The notes beneath the pieces are model-generated. The model did not search any database and was not told the DNA's origin. It was given only the letters and a program-made list of their open reading frames with translations. The position numbers and the translations under genes are program-made. 64,000 nucleotides of DNA, taken from assembly GCA_029250885.1 (NCBI GenBank), contig JAQXEK010000014.1, positions 124,001-188,000 of the forward strand, given 5' to 3'. This document shows, piece after piece, positions 25,808 to 36,000 of the stretch (within the stretch, counting starts at the first letter, position 1; each line of letters opens with the position of its first letter). This DNA comes from Planctomycetota bacterium (GTDB lineage Bacteria > Planctomycetota > UBA1135 > GCA-002686595).

Positions 25808-27561
25808 GTTTTGAGTTCCTCTCCCCCGCTGCCTTCGGTGCCGGGCTCTTGGGCTTGGCCGCAGCGCTCTATGCCCTGCACCGTCTACGCGTTCGCCACC
25901 GCGAAGTGATCGTGCCCACGACGATCTTCTGGAAGCAAGCCATGGACGAGTCCATGGCGCGCAAACTAACGGCCAGCTTCCGCCATCCGCGCGCCTACGC
26001 CTTCGTCCTGGCGATCCTCGGCCTCCTGCTCTTGGCTTTGGCCGGCCCGAAGCTTGGCGCAGGCAAGGGTCGCAGCTACGTGGTCCTGCTCGACGGCTCT
26101 GCCAACATGGTCCGGGGCGACCACCGCGATCGCGACCTTGCCCTGACCTTGGATGTGCTGGACGTTCTGCCCAGAGACCGCACTCAGTTCGTCTTTGCTG
26201 GCGCTACGCCGTACTTGGTTCTTGGTGCGGGCGAGTCTACGCTCTTGTTTGAAGAGCGCACCCAAGACCTACAACCAGAGGCCTCCCCCGAGACGATCAC
26301 CCAGGAGCTCCTGCGCTTGGCGCGCTCGACTGCGGCAAGCGGCGGAAAGGCGACGACAGTTTACGTCATTGGCGACGTGAAGCTACCCGGCGCACTAGCG
26401 GCTCATCTGGCCGAGCGCTCCGGCGACCGACTCCAGATCGCGCGCGTCCGCCGCGCGGCGATTGCCGAGGAGCCCAATGCCAAGACGAACACCGCACTCG
26501 ATCCGGGCATCGTAGCCCTTGGTGTAGCGCCCGCTGCATCGGGCGAATGGGGAGCGATGGACCTGTGGATCGAATCCGTGGGCAACAATAGGCCCTCCAT
26601 AGCTGGCCTCAACGAGGGGCGAAACCTCGAAGCGAGTGCAGCCGATGGTGTGGCAGCCACTACGGGTTGGTGGGTTCGCGACCTAGGGCTCGACGAGCTT
26701 GGGGATCGTATTCGCGTCACCGCCACAGGCGCCGTCACCGAGGGGCCTAGCGCCTTCCCGCACGACAACCAAGCTGAGCTCATCGCACCTATCACGCGCG
26801 GCACCATCCCCGTCTGGCTTGGTCCCGATGTGCCCGGCGCATTCCGCGATGCGGTCGCCGCCGACCCAGGTCTGATCATAAGCGAGCTGCCTGGGAACGC
26901 CGTCGTGATCTCCCGTACAGCCGCTCCAGGCGCGCGGGCCCATTGGCTCCTGCAAGAGGCAAGCAGCTTGGACGCGTCGGTCGTGGCTACGGGTGGCAAG
27001 ACCTCCTTTGGCACCATCTTCAACAGCCTTGGCCTTGGCTACCTGGAGAGCGGCGACGCTGATGCTGCGCCGATTACCTTCGCGGCCCAGGCCGGCGATG
27101 CGCCCGCCCTGTCCATGGACGGTGCGCTCTTCGCCGCTCCCTTCGAGCTGATCGAAGCGCGCGCCTTCCCGCTGCTGGTCGGCTTCTCCGCCCGCTGGTT
27201 GGCGGGCACCGAGACGATGCTACCCTTTGCCGCCGCCGGTCACGAGCTTGTCTCCGGCGACTTCGGCCCGGGTCTCACCGATGCCTCCGGGCGGCTTTAT
27301 CCCGCCACGGGCGCCGGGCTCGTGCCCCCCGCGGCGGGCGACTACGAAGGCCTGACGGCGTCCCTGCTCTCGCGCTCCACGTCGGGCGCGGGCGCACCCG
27401 CTGACCTGATCGGCGCGACGAACTCGAGCGCACTCACCGAGCTGCGCCTCTCCGACCTCAAGCGAGCCGGCGGCCAAGACCTCTCCACCTGGATCCTCTT
27501 CCTGGCCTTGCTGTTGCTACTTGCCGAGTGGCACACCTACCGCACCGGGCGCATGCCATGA
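25804..27561 (+). CDS. BatA-like membrane protein with degenerate VWA domain
   Basis: 585 residues from ATG 25804, in ATGA overlap with the DUF58 gene. The N-terminal FEFLSPAAFGAGLLGLAAAL is the BatA N-terminal helix, a second helix sits at 67-82 and a third at the C-terminus (STWILFLALLLLLAEW). The VWA domain starts SYVVLLDGSANM. The metal-site motif DxSxS is D97-G-S99-A-N101, with Asn for the last Ser, so metal binding may be weakened. The protein would display its central domain in the periplasm between two membrane anchors. It pairs with the next gene, which has a similar N-terminus. Confidence 0.85.
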   Translation: MSFEFLSPAAFGAGLLGLAAALYALHRLRVRHREVIVPTTIFWKQAMDESMARKLTASFRHPRAYAFVLAILGLLLLALAGPKLGAGKGRSYVVLLDGSANMVRGDHRDRDLALTLDVLDVLPRDRTQFVFAGATPYLVLGAGESTLLFEERTQDLQPEASPETITQELLRLARSTAASGGKATTVYVIGDVKLPGALAAHLAERSGDRLQIARVRRAAIAEEPNAKTNTALDPGIVALGVAPAASGEWGAMDLWIESVGNNRPSIAGLNEGRNLEASAADGVAATTGWWVRDLGLDELGDRIRVTATGAVTEGPSAFPHDNQAELIAPITRGTIPVWLGPDVPGAFRDAVAADPGLIISELPGNAVVISRTAAPGARAHWLLQEASSLDASVVATGGKTSFGTIFNSLGLGYLESGDADAAPITFAAQAGDAPALSMDGALFAAPFELIEARAFPLLVGFSARWLAGTETMLPFAAAGHELVSGDFGPGLTDASGRLYPATGAGLVPPAAGDYEGLTASLLSRSTSGAGAPADLIGATNSSALTELRLSDLKRAGGQDLSTWILFLALLLLLAEWHTYRTGRMP

Positions 27562-30077
27562 GCTTCACCTTCCTAAGTCCCGCGTGGCTGCTCCTGCTGC
27601 TTGCGCTGCCCGCCCTCTGGTTCTTCCCGCGCCCCCTACGCGGCAAGGAGGCCGTGCAAGTCGGGCTGTTCCGCAGCGTCGTGCTCGGTCTCTTGGTCAT
27701 CGCCCTCGCGCGCCCCGCCAGCTTGACCGACGACGACACCCGACACCACGCACTCGTGCTTGACCGCTCTGCCAGCATGTCCCCAAGCGCGGCCCTGGCG
27801 ACCTCGATCGAAGCCGACTTCCGCAACGCAGCCAGCAGCAAAGACGAGGTCACTACAATCGAGGTCGGCGCCGCCGCGAACCAAGCCAGCACCTCGCCCT
27901 TGGGCGACGGTCTCCTGGCTGCCGCCCGCTCGATCCCCGCGGGCTCGAACGGCGCCGTCACCCTAGTCACCGACGGCCTCGCCACGGACAAGCGCTGGGG
28001 CGGCGCCATCGCCGAGCTCAGCAGCCGCGGCATCCCCGTGCACACCCTGCGCGCACCGCGCCTTCCCATCGATGCGCGCATCGTCGGTATCGATCCCCAG
28101 GACACCATTCTGCGCGTGGGTGCCAACGCCACTTTGGAGGCGCGCATCGTCGACGCCCCCGCAACCTTCGAACTGGTCCTTTGGGACGGTGACGTTGAGC
28201 TCGCCCGGGAGAGCTTTACGCGCGACGCCGCCGACAACGCCGAGGTCACCCTCGCGGCCCTAGACTTCGAGCCCGCCGCCACTGGTTTTCTGTCCATCCA
28301 AGCGCGTATCGAGAGCGCCGCCGACCTGGGCCGCCCCGAGAACGACAGCATCACGACCACCCTCGCGATCCAACCTCCCCTGCGCGCCCTCTACATCGGC
28401 AGCCGCATGGACCGCGGCGATGAGGCCCTGTCTAAGCTCGTCGGTCCTGGGCTCAAGCTCATCCCCACGGCCCCTGCCGAGCTGGCGGCAAGTGGCGAGC
28501 TACTCTCGGGCGCCGACCTCATCGTGCTGGACGACGCACCCGCATCGACCATCTCCACCGCGGAGTTCGCGGCGATCCAAGCTGCGGTCACCGAGGCCGG
28601 CGTCGGTCTGTTCGCATCTGGCGGCGTCGGCTCCTTCGGGCCTGGTGGCTGGCACAACACGCCCATCGAAGACCTGCTGCCCGTGGAGTTCGTGCAGAAG
28701 GAAGAGAAGCGCGACCCGTCCACGACCCTAGTGGTCATCATCGACACGTCCGGTTCCATGGGCGGCCAGCGCGTGCAACTCGCGAAGGAAGTTGCGCGCC
28801 TCGCGATCCGTCGTCTGCTGCCCCATGACAAGGTTGGCCTGGTCGAGTTCTACGGTGCAAAGCGCTGGGCCGTTCCGATTCAACCCGCATCGAACGCGAT
28901 CGAGATCGAACGCGCACTCAACCGCCTCAATGCCGGCGGTGGCACGGTGATCCTGCCCGCTATCGAGGAGGCCTTCTACGGCCTGAAGAATGTGCGCACG
29001 CGCTACAAGCACGTGCTGATCCTGACCGATGGCGGTGTGGAGACCGGCGCCTTCGAGCCGCTCCTGCGCAACATGTCGGAGGACGGTATCAACGTCTCGA
29101 CCGTCCTCATTGGCAGCGCAGCTCATTCCGAGTTCCTGGTGACCCTGGCGAACTGGGGCAAGGGCCGCTTCTACGGCGTGCCGAACCGCTTCAACCTCCC
29201 GGAGATTCTGCTTAAGCAGCCCACCACCGCCAAGCTGCCCGCCATGCGCCCCGGCCCCCACTCGGTCAGCGGCCTGGGCGGCAAGTCCTGGTGGGGCGAT
29301 GTGGATTCCGAGACCCTGCCCGACCTGGGCAGCTATGTCGAGACCACCGCCAAGCCCGGTGCCCACAAGATCATCGAGACCAGCGCCGAAGGCCACCCCG
29401 TCTTGGCCTCTTGGAACCATGGACTCGGTCGCGTCACGACGCTCACCACCGAGCCCACGGGACCTGCGAGCGCCGGCTGGCAGGCCTGGGGAGGCTACGG
29501 TCCACTGCTGGCCCGCGCCCTCGAGCGCACGGCACGGGACTCCATGCCGTTCCTGTTCCACGTCGAGCGCAAGGACTGGAGCGTGCGCATCACCGCGCGC
29601 TCGCGCTTCGCTGACTTGGACCAAGCCACACCCGGGGCGCGCCTAGTGCAGGGCAAAGACGCCATCAAGTTCCACCGCTTGGCACCGGGTTGGTTCGAAG
29701 CGGACTTCTTTGCGGATCCCGCCAAGGAACTGCGCTTTGAAGTCGGCGACATCACCCGGGGCAACCTGTCCGGGCTGCTGGTCTCGCCAGCCCACGACGA
29801 TGTGGCACCTGAGTTCGCCACCGACCCCGTCGATCGCATGAACCTAGGGCTCCTTTCCGAGGTCACCGGCGGAGCCGCCGGCACCCTCTCGGGCGCGAGC
29901 TTGCTGGACAGTGGCCTGCCCGCAACGGGAGGCGCCGCCTCCCCCCTTCGCATGCGCGCCCTTTGGCCCGTCGCTTTGGGCTTGGCCCTATTGATTTACC
30001 TCCTTGAGATTCTGCACCGTCGCCTGGTCGGCGGTTTGCTCAGCCTTGGGCGCGGCAGCGCACCGGAAGTCGCATGA
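27558..30077 (+). CDS. BatA/BatB-like membrane protein with two VWA-type domains
   Basis: 839 residues from ATG 27558, overlapping the previous gene by 4 bases. FTFLSPAWLLLLLALPAL is the same N-terminal anchor as in the preceding protein, with another helix at 38-51. A first VWA-like site is D69-R-S71-A-S73. A second, complete MIDAS D396-T-S-G-S lies in VVIIDTSGSMGG, followed by a normal VWA fold to about residue 560. Between them is a segment like the glutamine-amidotransferase-fold module often found in such proteins. A C-terminal helix (LWPVALGLALLIYLLEI) ends the chain. It probably forms an envelope complex with the other VWA proteins and MoxR. Confidence 0.88.
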   Translation: MSFTFLSPAWLLLLLALPALWFFPRPLRGKEAVQVGLFRSVVLGLLVIALARPASLTDDDTRHHALVLDRSASMSPSAALATSIEADFRNAASSKDEVTTIEVGAAANQASTSPLGDGLLAAARSIPAGSNGAVTLVTDGLATDKRWGGAIAELSSRGIPVHTLRAPRLPIDARIVGIDPQDTILRVGANATLEARIVDAPATFELVLWDGDVELARESFTRDAADNAEVTLAALDFEPAATGFLSIQARIESAADLGRPENDSITTTLAIQPPLRALYIGSRMDRGDEALSKLVGPGLKLIPTAPAELAASGELLSGADLIVLDDAPASTISTAEFAAIQAAVTEAGVGLFASGGVGSFGPGGWHNTPIEDLLPVEFVQKEEKRDPSTTLVVIIDTSGSMGGQRVQLAKEVARLAIRRLLPHDKVGLVEFYGAKRWAVPIQPASNAIEIERALNRLNAGGGTVILPAIEEAFYGLKNVRTRYKHVLILTDGGVETGAFEPLLRNMSEDGINVSTVLIGSAAHSEFLVTLANWGKGRFYGVPNRFNLPEILLKQPTTAKLPAMRPGPHSVSGLGGKSWWGDVDSETLPDLGSYVETTAKPGAHKIIETSAEGHPVLASWNHGLGRVTTLTTEPTGPASAGWQAWGGYGPLLARALERTARDSMPFLFHVERKDWSVRITARSRFADLDQATPGARLVQGKDAIKFHRLAPGWFEADFFADPAKELRFEVGDITRGNLSGLLVSPAHDDVAPEFATDPVDRMNLGLLSEVTGGAAGTLSGASLLDSGLPATGGAASPLRMRALWPVALGLALLIYLLEILHRRLVGGLLSLGRGSAPEVA

Positions 30078-33000
30078 AACTGATTCCACAAGCTTGGCTC
30101 GGGCCGACTAGATCTCCCCTTCGCTACTGTGTCGCCACGGGACTGATGCTGTGCAGCGGTTGGTCCGCCATGGCCGCCCCCTTGCAGAGCAGCGGCTCGA
30201 CCCCAGCCGTTGCGCTCACCCCCACCACGCCAGCCGCCGGCCTGGTGCCCGCGACCAAGTTCGCGCCTGCTGCATCGACAAAGGCCAACGGCACGCCGAA
30301 CATCCGCGCGCCCAAGTCGAATGCAGACAAGGATGCGCCTAAGCCCACAGACCTGACCCCTGAGCTTCGCGCTCAGTTGGAAGAGACTCTACTCCAAGGA
30401 GAGAGCACTACGTTTGAGTCCCTACTCGCCTCCGTGCAAGTGCAGTTCGGCGAGGCCTCACTACTGCTCGCCGCCCTAGACAGGATCATCGAAGAAGAGA
30501 CCACGGCCGCCGAGCAGGCGGCCCGTAAGCTCGATCCGGATGCTAAGAGACTTGATGTCATTTTTGGCCCACGCTGCCAAGCTGCCTGGTGGGTCGCCGG
30601 CAACGTGCACCGCCGCACTGGCAACTTCAGAGAGGCCATTGAACTGTTCGAGGAACTGATCGATTCCAACAACTCCACGGCGGCGCGATTCGAACGCGCG
30701 AGCCTGTTGGATGCTCGTGGCAAGGAGGCCAACGCACGCCGTGCCTACGACAAGCTTCTCGACGACCTGCTCGAGCAGACCCCGGACAGTCCCCTGATTG
30801 ACAAGGTGCGCCTGCGCCTAGCGTTCTTTAGCAAGGAGAGCGGCGACAAGCTCGGCGAGGACCTGGTGGCCTTCGCCGCGGACCGCGACGACGCCATGAA
30901 GCGCCGGGCCGCGATTGTGCTTGGTCTACAGGGAGTGCCGGCCAAGGCACTAGAGCTCTACGTGGTTGACCACAGCATGAAGGGCAAGGGCGCAGACACC
31001 TCGCGCTTCCGCCAGGAAGCTCGCCTAGCCGAGTGGGCCATCCAGGCGGACAATGCGACGGAAGCCCAAGCCCATGCATGGGAAGCCGCCATCGCCGCGA
31101 AGCTGGGCCGCGACCGCCACTACGCCATGACTCTGCTTGTGGAGTCCTACCGTCTGGACAAGAACATCACCAGGCTCATCGAGCGCTTTGCCGCGGCCAG
31201 CGACGCCGGCGAGCTCACCCACGAAGCGCGCTCGGTCTGGGTCGAGCTGTTGCGAGAAGAGGGGCGCATCGACGAGGCCATCGCATTGTTCGAGGACGCT
31301 GGCAACACCGACGAGACCTTGATCGGTAAGACCGCCGACCTGGCAGAAGAGACTCAACGCAAGCTGATCGAGATCTACCGCGAAGACGACCGCACAGACG
31401 AGATGATCGCGGCCTACGAGCAGCGTATCGCCGCCGAGCCGGACCGCCTGACCTGGCGCGAGGGACTGAGCCGTTTCTACCTGGAGCGCGGTCAGCCCGC
31501 CAAGGCCGAGGCCGTCTGGTCCTCGTTCATTGCGGGCGAGGACACGGGCACCGGAGTCTTCGACGAAGAGACCCTGCTCCTGGGCTTCTCGATCCTGTCG
31601 AACCTGGGTCTCGATGACTTGGCGATCACCGCAGCTAACCGCGCCATCGAGGCGCGTAAAGGCCATCTCTCCGCGTGCCTGCACCTGTTCGCCCTGCACC
31701 AAGAGCGCGGCCGGCTGGACCTGGCCGAGGCCGCCCTAGAGCAGCTCGAGAGCCTTGCCGAAGAGGGCGAGCCCGCGCGCTTGGACCTGGCCGAGGCTTG
31801 GGAGCGCCTGGGCAGGTTGGACCGCGCGGTCGAAGTGCTCGAAGGCGTTGTCGCCTTTCGCGGCGCCGCCGAGTCGGGCGAGGACCTGGCCATGCACTTG
31901 GCCTGGTTGTATTCGGAAGTTGGCGACGAAGAGAAGGCTCTCGTCGCCTGGCGCGAACTTTGGACCCGGGTCAACGCCCTGGCCCGCCGCCGCTATGTGG
32001 AAGACCGCTTGATGACCGTCGCCTCGCGGCTCGGCACCCTGGCGGACATCGCGATTGACCTGGAGCAGAGTCTGCTGGACGGCACCGCTACTGAGCGCGA
32101 GACCGGACTCCTTGTGCGGCTCTATTCCAAGGTGGGCGATCCTGTCTCCGCCAGTGAGATCATCGACGAGTTCCTGCGCACGTCTGGCGGCGACCAGGTC
32201 GACGCGCTACAAGAAAAGGCCCGCGTTTACCTGTCGTGCACGGACTTCTATCACTACGAGCGCACCGTACACGAGTTGATGAAGATCGACCCTGAAGGCA
32301 AGCCCGACTACCTACGCCAGCTTGCCATGAGCCAGCTCGAGCGCGGCAAGCCCGAGGAAGCTCGCGACATTCTGCGCCAGCTCAAGGACATCGAAGGAGA
32401 GGGCACCGACGCCGCCGAGTTTGAGGCCGGGGTTCTGGCCTTGGCGGGCTTGAAGGACGACGCGATCCTCGCCTATCAAAAGGGCATAGCCGGCGACCCC
32501 AACCGCATCGAATCCTGGCTCTTGCTGGGCAACCTGCTAAAAGAGTCCGGGCAGACCAAGCGCGCGATCCGTATCTTCCAGCACCTGGCCGAGACTGCTG
32601 AGAAGGACGACCTGTTCACCATTGCGATCGACGGGCTCTTAAACTTGGAAGCGAGCGGCGCCGTGCTCTCCTGGGCCAAGCGCATCACCTTCGAGCGAAT
32701 TGCCGGTCGCAACGACCGCGCGTACCTGTACCAGCTTGTGGCCGACTTGGCGGAAGCGAACAACGATACCGACGGCGTGCTGATCGCACTCGAGTCCTCG
32801 CTCTCCATCGCGGGCGAGCGACGGTCGTCGATCCTGCGCGAGCTCGTGGACCGCGCGGCCGGCAGCCAGGATGTCTGGAACCCAGGCGCGGGTGGCAACA
32901 AGGAGAAGCACCTAGCCTTCAGCCGGCGCTTGGTCGGACTGGGCGAGATCGTCCCGCCGGATGTGTTCTTGAACCTAGGCGAGGTCTTCTTGGAAGCCGA

Positions 33001-36000
33001 CGATCCGGCTTCTGCCATGCGCACCTTCCGCATGGCCAGGGACCTGCCCGACCCCAGTGCCTTCGACCGTCAGACTGCCGCCATCTTCGAGGGTGCCGGC
33101 TATGCGGAAGAGGCCCTGTCCACCTACGAGCGCGTGCTTGTGGCCGAGCCCTCCAGCTCGGGACTACTGGTCAAGGTCGCCGAGATGCACGAACGCCTTG
33201 GGCACTTCCAGACAGCCGCGGACCTCTATGTTCGGGGTACCGAGCTGCAGCTCTCCCGCCAGCCCGCCTCCTCCACCAAGGAGGAGAAGGCCAGCACCCA
33301 AAGCGGCGCCCGCAGCTGGTGGGGCGCCCGCAACATCGACGACTTCGACCGCTACTTCCAGCGCAACGTGATGGGCGTGCTGGCCGTGCTCTCCGAACGA
33401 GAAGGGCAGGCCTTGGCCGCCGACCAAAGGGACCTAGCCCTGGCCGAGCTAGCCAAGGAGCTCGCGGATCTCGAGGCCAGCCTCGACCAGCCCGAAGGCG
33501 AGACGTCCAAGGAGACGCTCGGTCGCTTCCCGCGCTCCCTCCACCGTGCGGCCTTGGTGCGTCAATTGGCCTTTGCCTTTGGCGTGCCCCAGGTGGCCCA
33601 CGAGATGGACCTCGCGATTCTGGACACACACTTTCCCGAGGACGAGGGCCTGCTGCCGACGCTTGTTCGCGATCGACTGCAGCGCGGCCAGGTCGCCTCG
33701 GCCCGGGCCCTGCTTGATGGGACAGTGCGGCCCGCGGAAGCCACCGCTCCCCTGCGCTTCCTGGTGGGCCAGGCGGCGCAACAAGTCCTGCCCAAGGAGG
33801 TCACGGTCGAGGAGACCATGCGCCTCTTGCTGCCGCTCATCATCGACGGCAAGAACGGCGATGCGGCGGTACTGCTCGGTCGCACGAACCTGGGCAAGGA
33901 CGCGAACTCCGAAGATGTGCACTCGCTGCTCTCAGCGGCCATGTACATCGGCGACCAGAACTTGAGCCTGCGCTTCGGCCGCAACTGGCTGCTGTCCATG
34001 TTCGAGACAGGCACGAGTTCGTGGCAGATGCGTATTGTTCTCGAGGAGCTTGAAACGATACTTGAGCACAAAGAATACCGCGGAATATGCCAGCTGCTAG
34101 CTAGCAAGGCCACCGAGGATCCGGAGAAGGGCGAAGCTCTCTTGGAGATGCTACCCGCACTCCAGGCCAAGTTCGAGGAGCCCTTGATCTCCAGCGAGGA
34201 CCTGCGGGACCTCATCGACGTCAAGGACGACCTTGGGTGGGGCTGGGGTATCGGCCCCGTGATTCTGTTGCTGCCCGAAGCAGAGCGCAAATCGGCCCTG
34301 CGCAGCGCCTTGCCTCGCATAGACGCGTCCCAACGCTCAAGCTTCCTGGTCGAGATGATCAATGAGGCAGACCAGCCCATCGGAAGCGCACTCTCGGAGT
34401 ACATCGCCGAAGTCTTCCCCTCGACTTTGGAAGAGGCGGAGATCGACATGATTCGCTACTACGTGGGCCAGTTAGGCGAGATCTCAGACAACTTCGACGC
34501 GGCCCTTGCCGTCTGCGAAGGTCTCATCGAGGTCGACCCGAAGATGCACGATGCGCGTAGGAGCCGTATGGCTCTGCTGGAGAAGACTGAGCGACTTGAA
34601 GAGGCACTAGTCTCGGCCCGGGCCGATTGGCCCTTGGTCGCGAACGACTCCGACTTCAGCGCCCAGGCAGTAAGACGCGATATCGAGGCTCTGCTCATCA
34701 AGCACGACTTCGATGCCCTGCTCGTGCTTATGGAGGAGACGCCCTCGGATAATCCCACACAGGACTTGGTCAACCGCGTCCGCCTTTTACAGCGCAATGA
34801 TCGAGAGGACCAGGCCGCAGCCCTACTTGCTTCGGCCCTGGAGCAACAACCAGAGTCTGTAGAGCTCCACCAGACCCAGCTAGGTTTGCTCCACAACCCA
34901 GGGGACCACGAGGCTCTGGTCGCTACCTACAAGCGCATCATCGAACTCAAGCCCGAAGAATCGCGGCACGTGCTTGCCCTGATGAACTACTACCTTGGGC
35001 TGCGCGACTCGATCCACGCCCTGGAGATTCGCGAGTCCCTAGCCAATGAAGAAGAGCAAGAGCATGCCGCCCTGGCCAGCGACATCCCCGGATTCCCGGG
35101 CTTGATCCTGCCCCCCGGAGCCACCATCGTGTTCAACGGCATCAAGTACAACGGCGGTGAGGCCGACACCGGGGACGACCGGCCCACTATCGAGGCTGTC
35201 AAGAAGCTCGCTGAGGCCGGCGATGAAGCCGGAGCTGCGACTACCCTGCGCCGACTTTGGCGCGCCTTCCCCACAGGGATCTCCGGTCAAAACCGCTATG
35301 CCAGCATGGCCTTTGGTGCAGCAAACAATCGCGTTCCCAGCTGGAACTGGCCTGCGGACGAGACCGAGCCCGCAATCGACCAAGTCCCCGAAGCAGAGGT
35401 CATCAATCGCGGTGGCTTCGACCAGTACAAGCAGTACGAGAAGCCCGAACCCGTGGTCCGGGTGAGCGCCTTCTCTAAAATGGCCGAATACGATTTTGGC
35501 GTCCAGGAGATGCAGCGATTGCTGCGCACCCGGGCTAGCTCTGCCCTTAACTCGTCAGTGGCCCGGGACCTCATCCGCGGCCTACTTGACGCCCGCATCG
35601 CAAAGTCAGGCGCGGCCGCGGTCCGGGACGAGCTGCTCGCAACCATCGACGCCGAGCAGGCGGGCAAGATCGAGCACGTGATGCTACTGCTCCTGCTCGA
35701 CGCGGACCCCGACCTTCTCGATGCACGCGCGGAGCTCGTACTCGAAGAGCTCGCACGCACCCTGCAGACTGGCGACCTGGGCCCACTGCGCGCCCTGGCA
35801 CGACTGCACGCGCGCCGCGGCTCCACAGAGTCGGCTCTGCGCCTTTACCGCTGGTGCGCATCCAAGGTCGAGCCCATTACCGGGTTCTTCCCTATGGACG
35901 ACGGAGAGTTGATCGGAGCCCGGGACCTCTTGGCCGAGGTTAAAGAGACTCTGACCGGGGATGATCTACTCAGAATAACGGAGGAGATCCTGTTCTTTGC

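Noticed and set aside
33171..33629. A minus-strand frame of 152 codons inside the giant TPR gene
   Set aside because: It is Arg/Pro/Gly-rich without motifs and is a shadow of the TPR gene.
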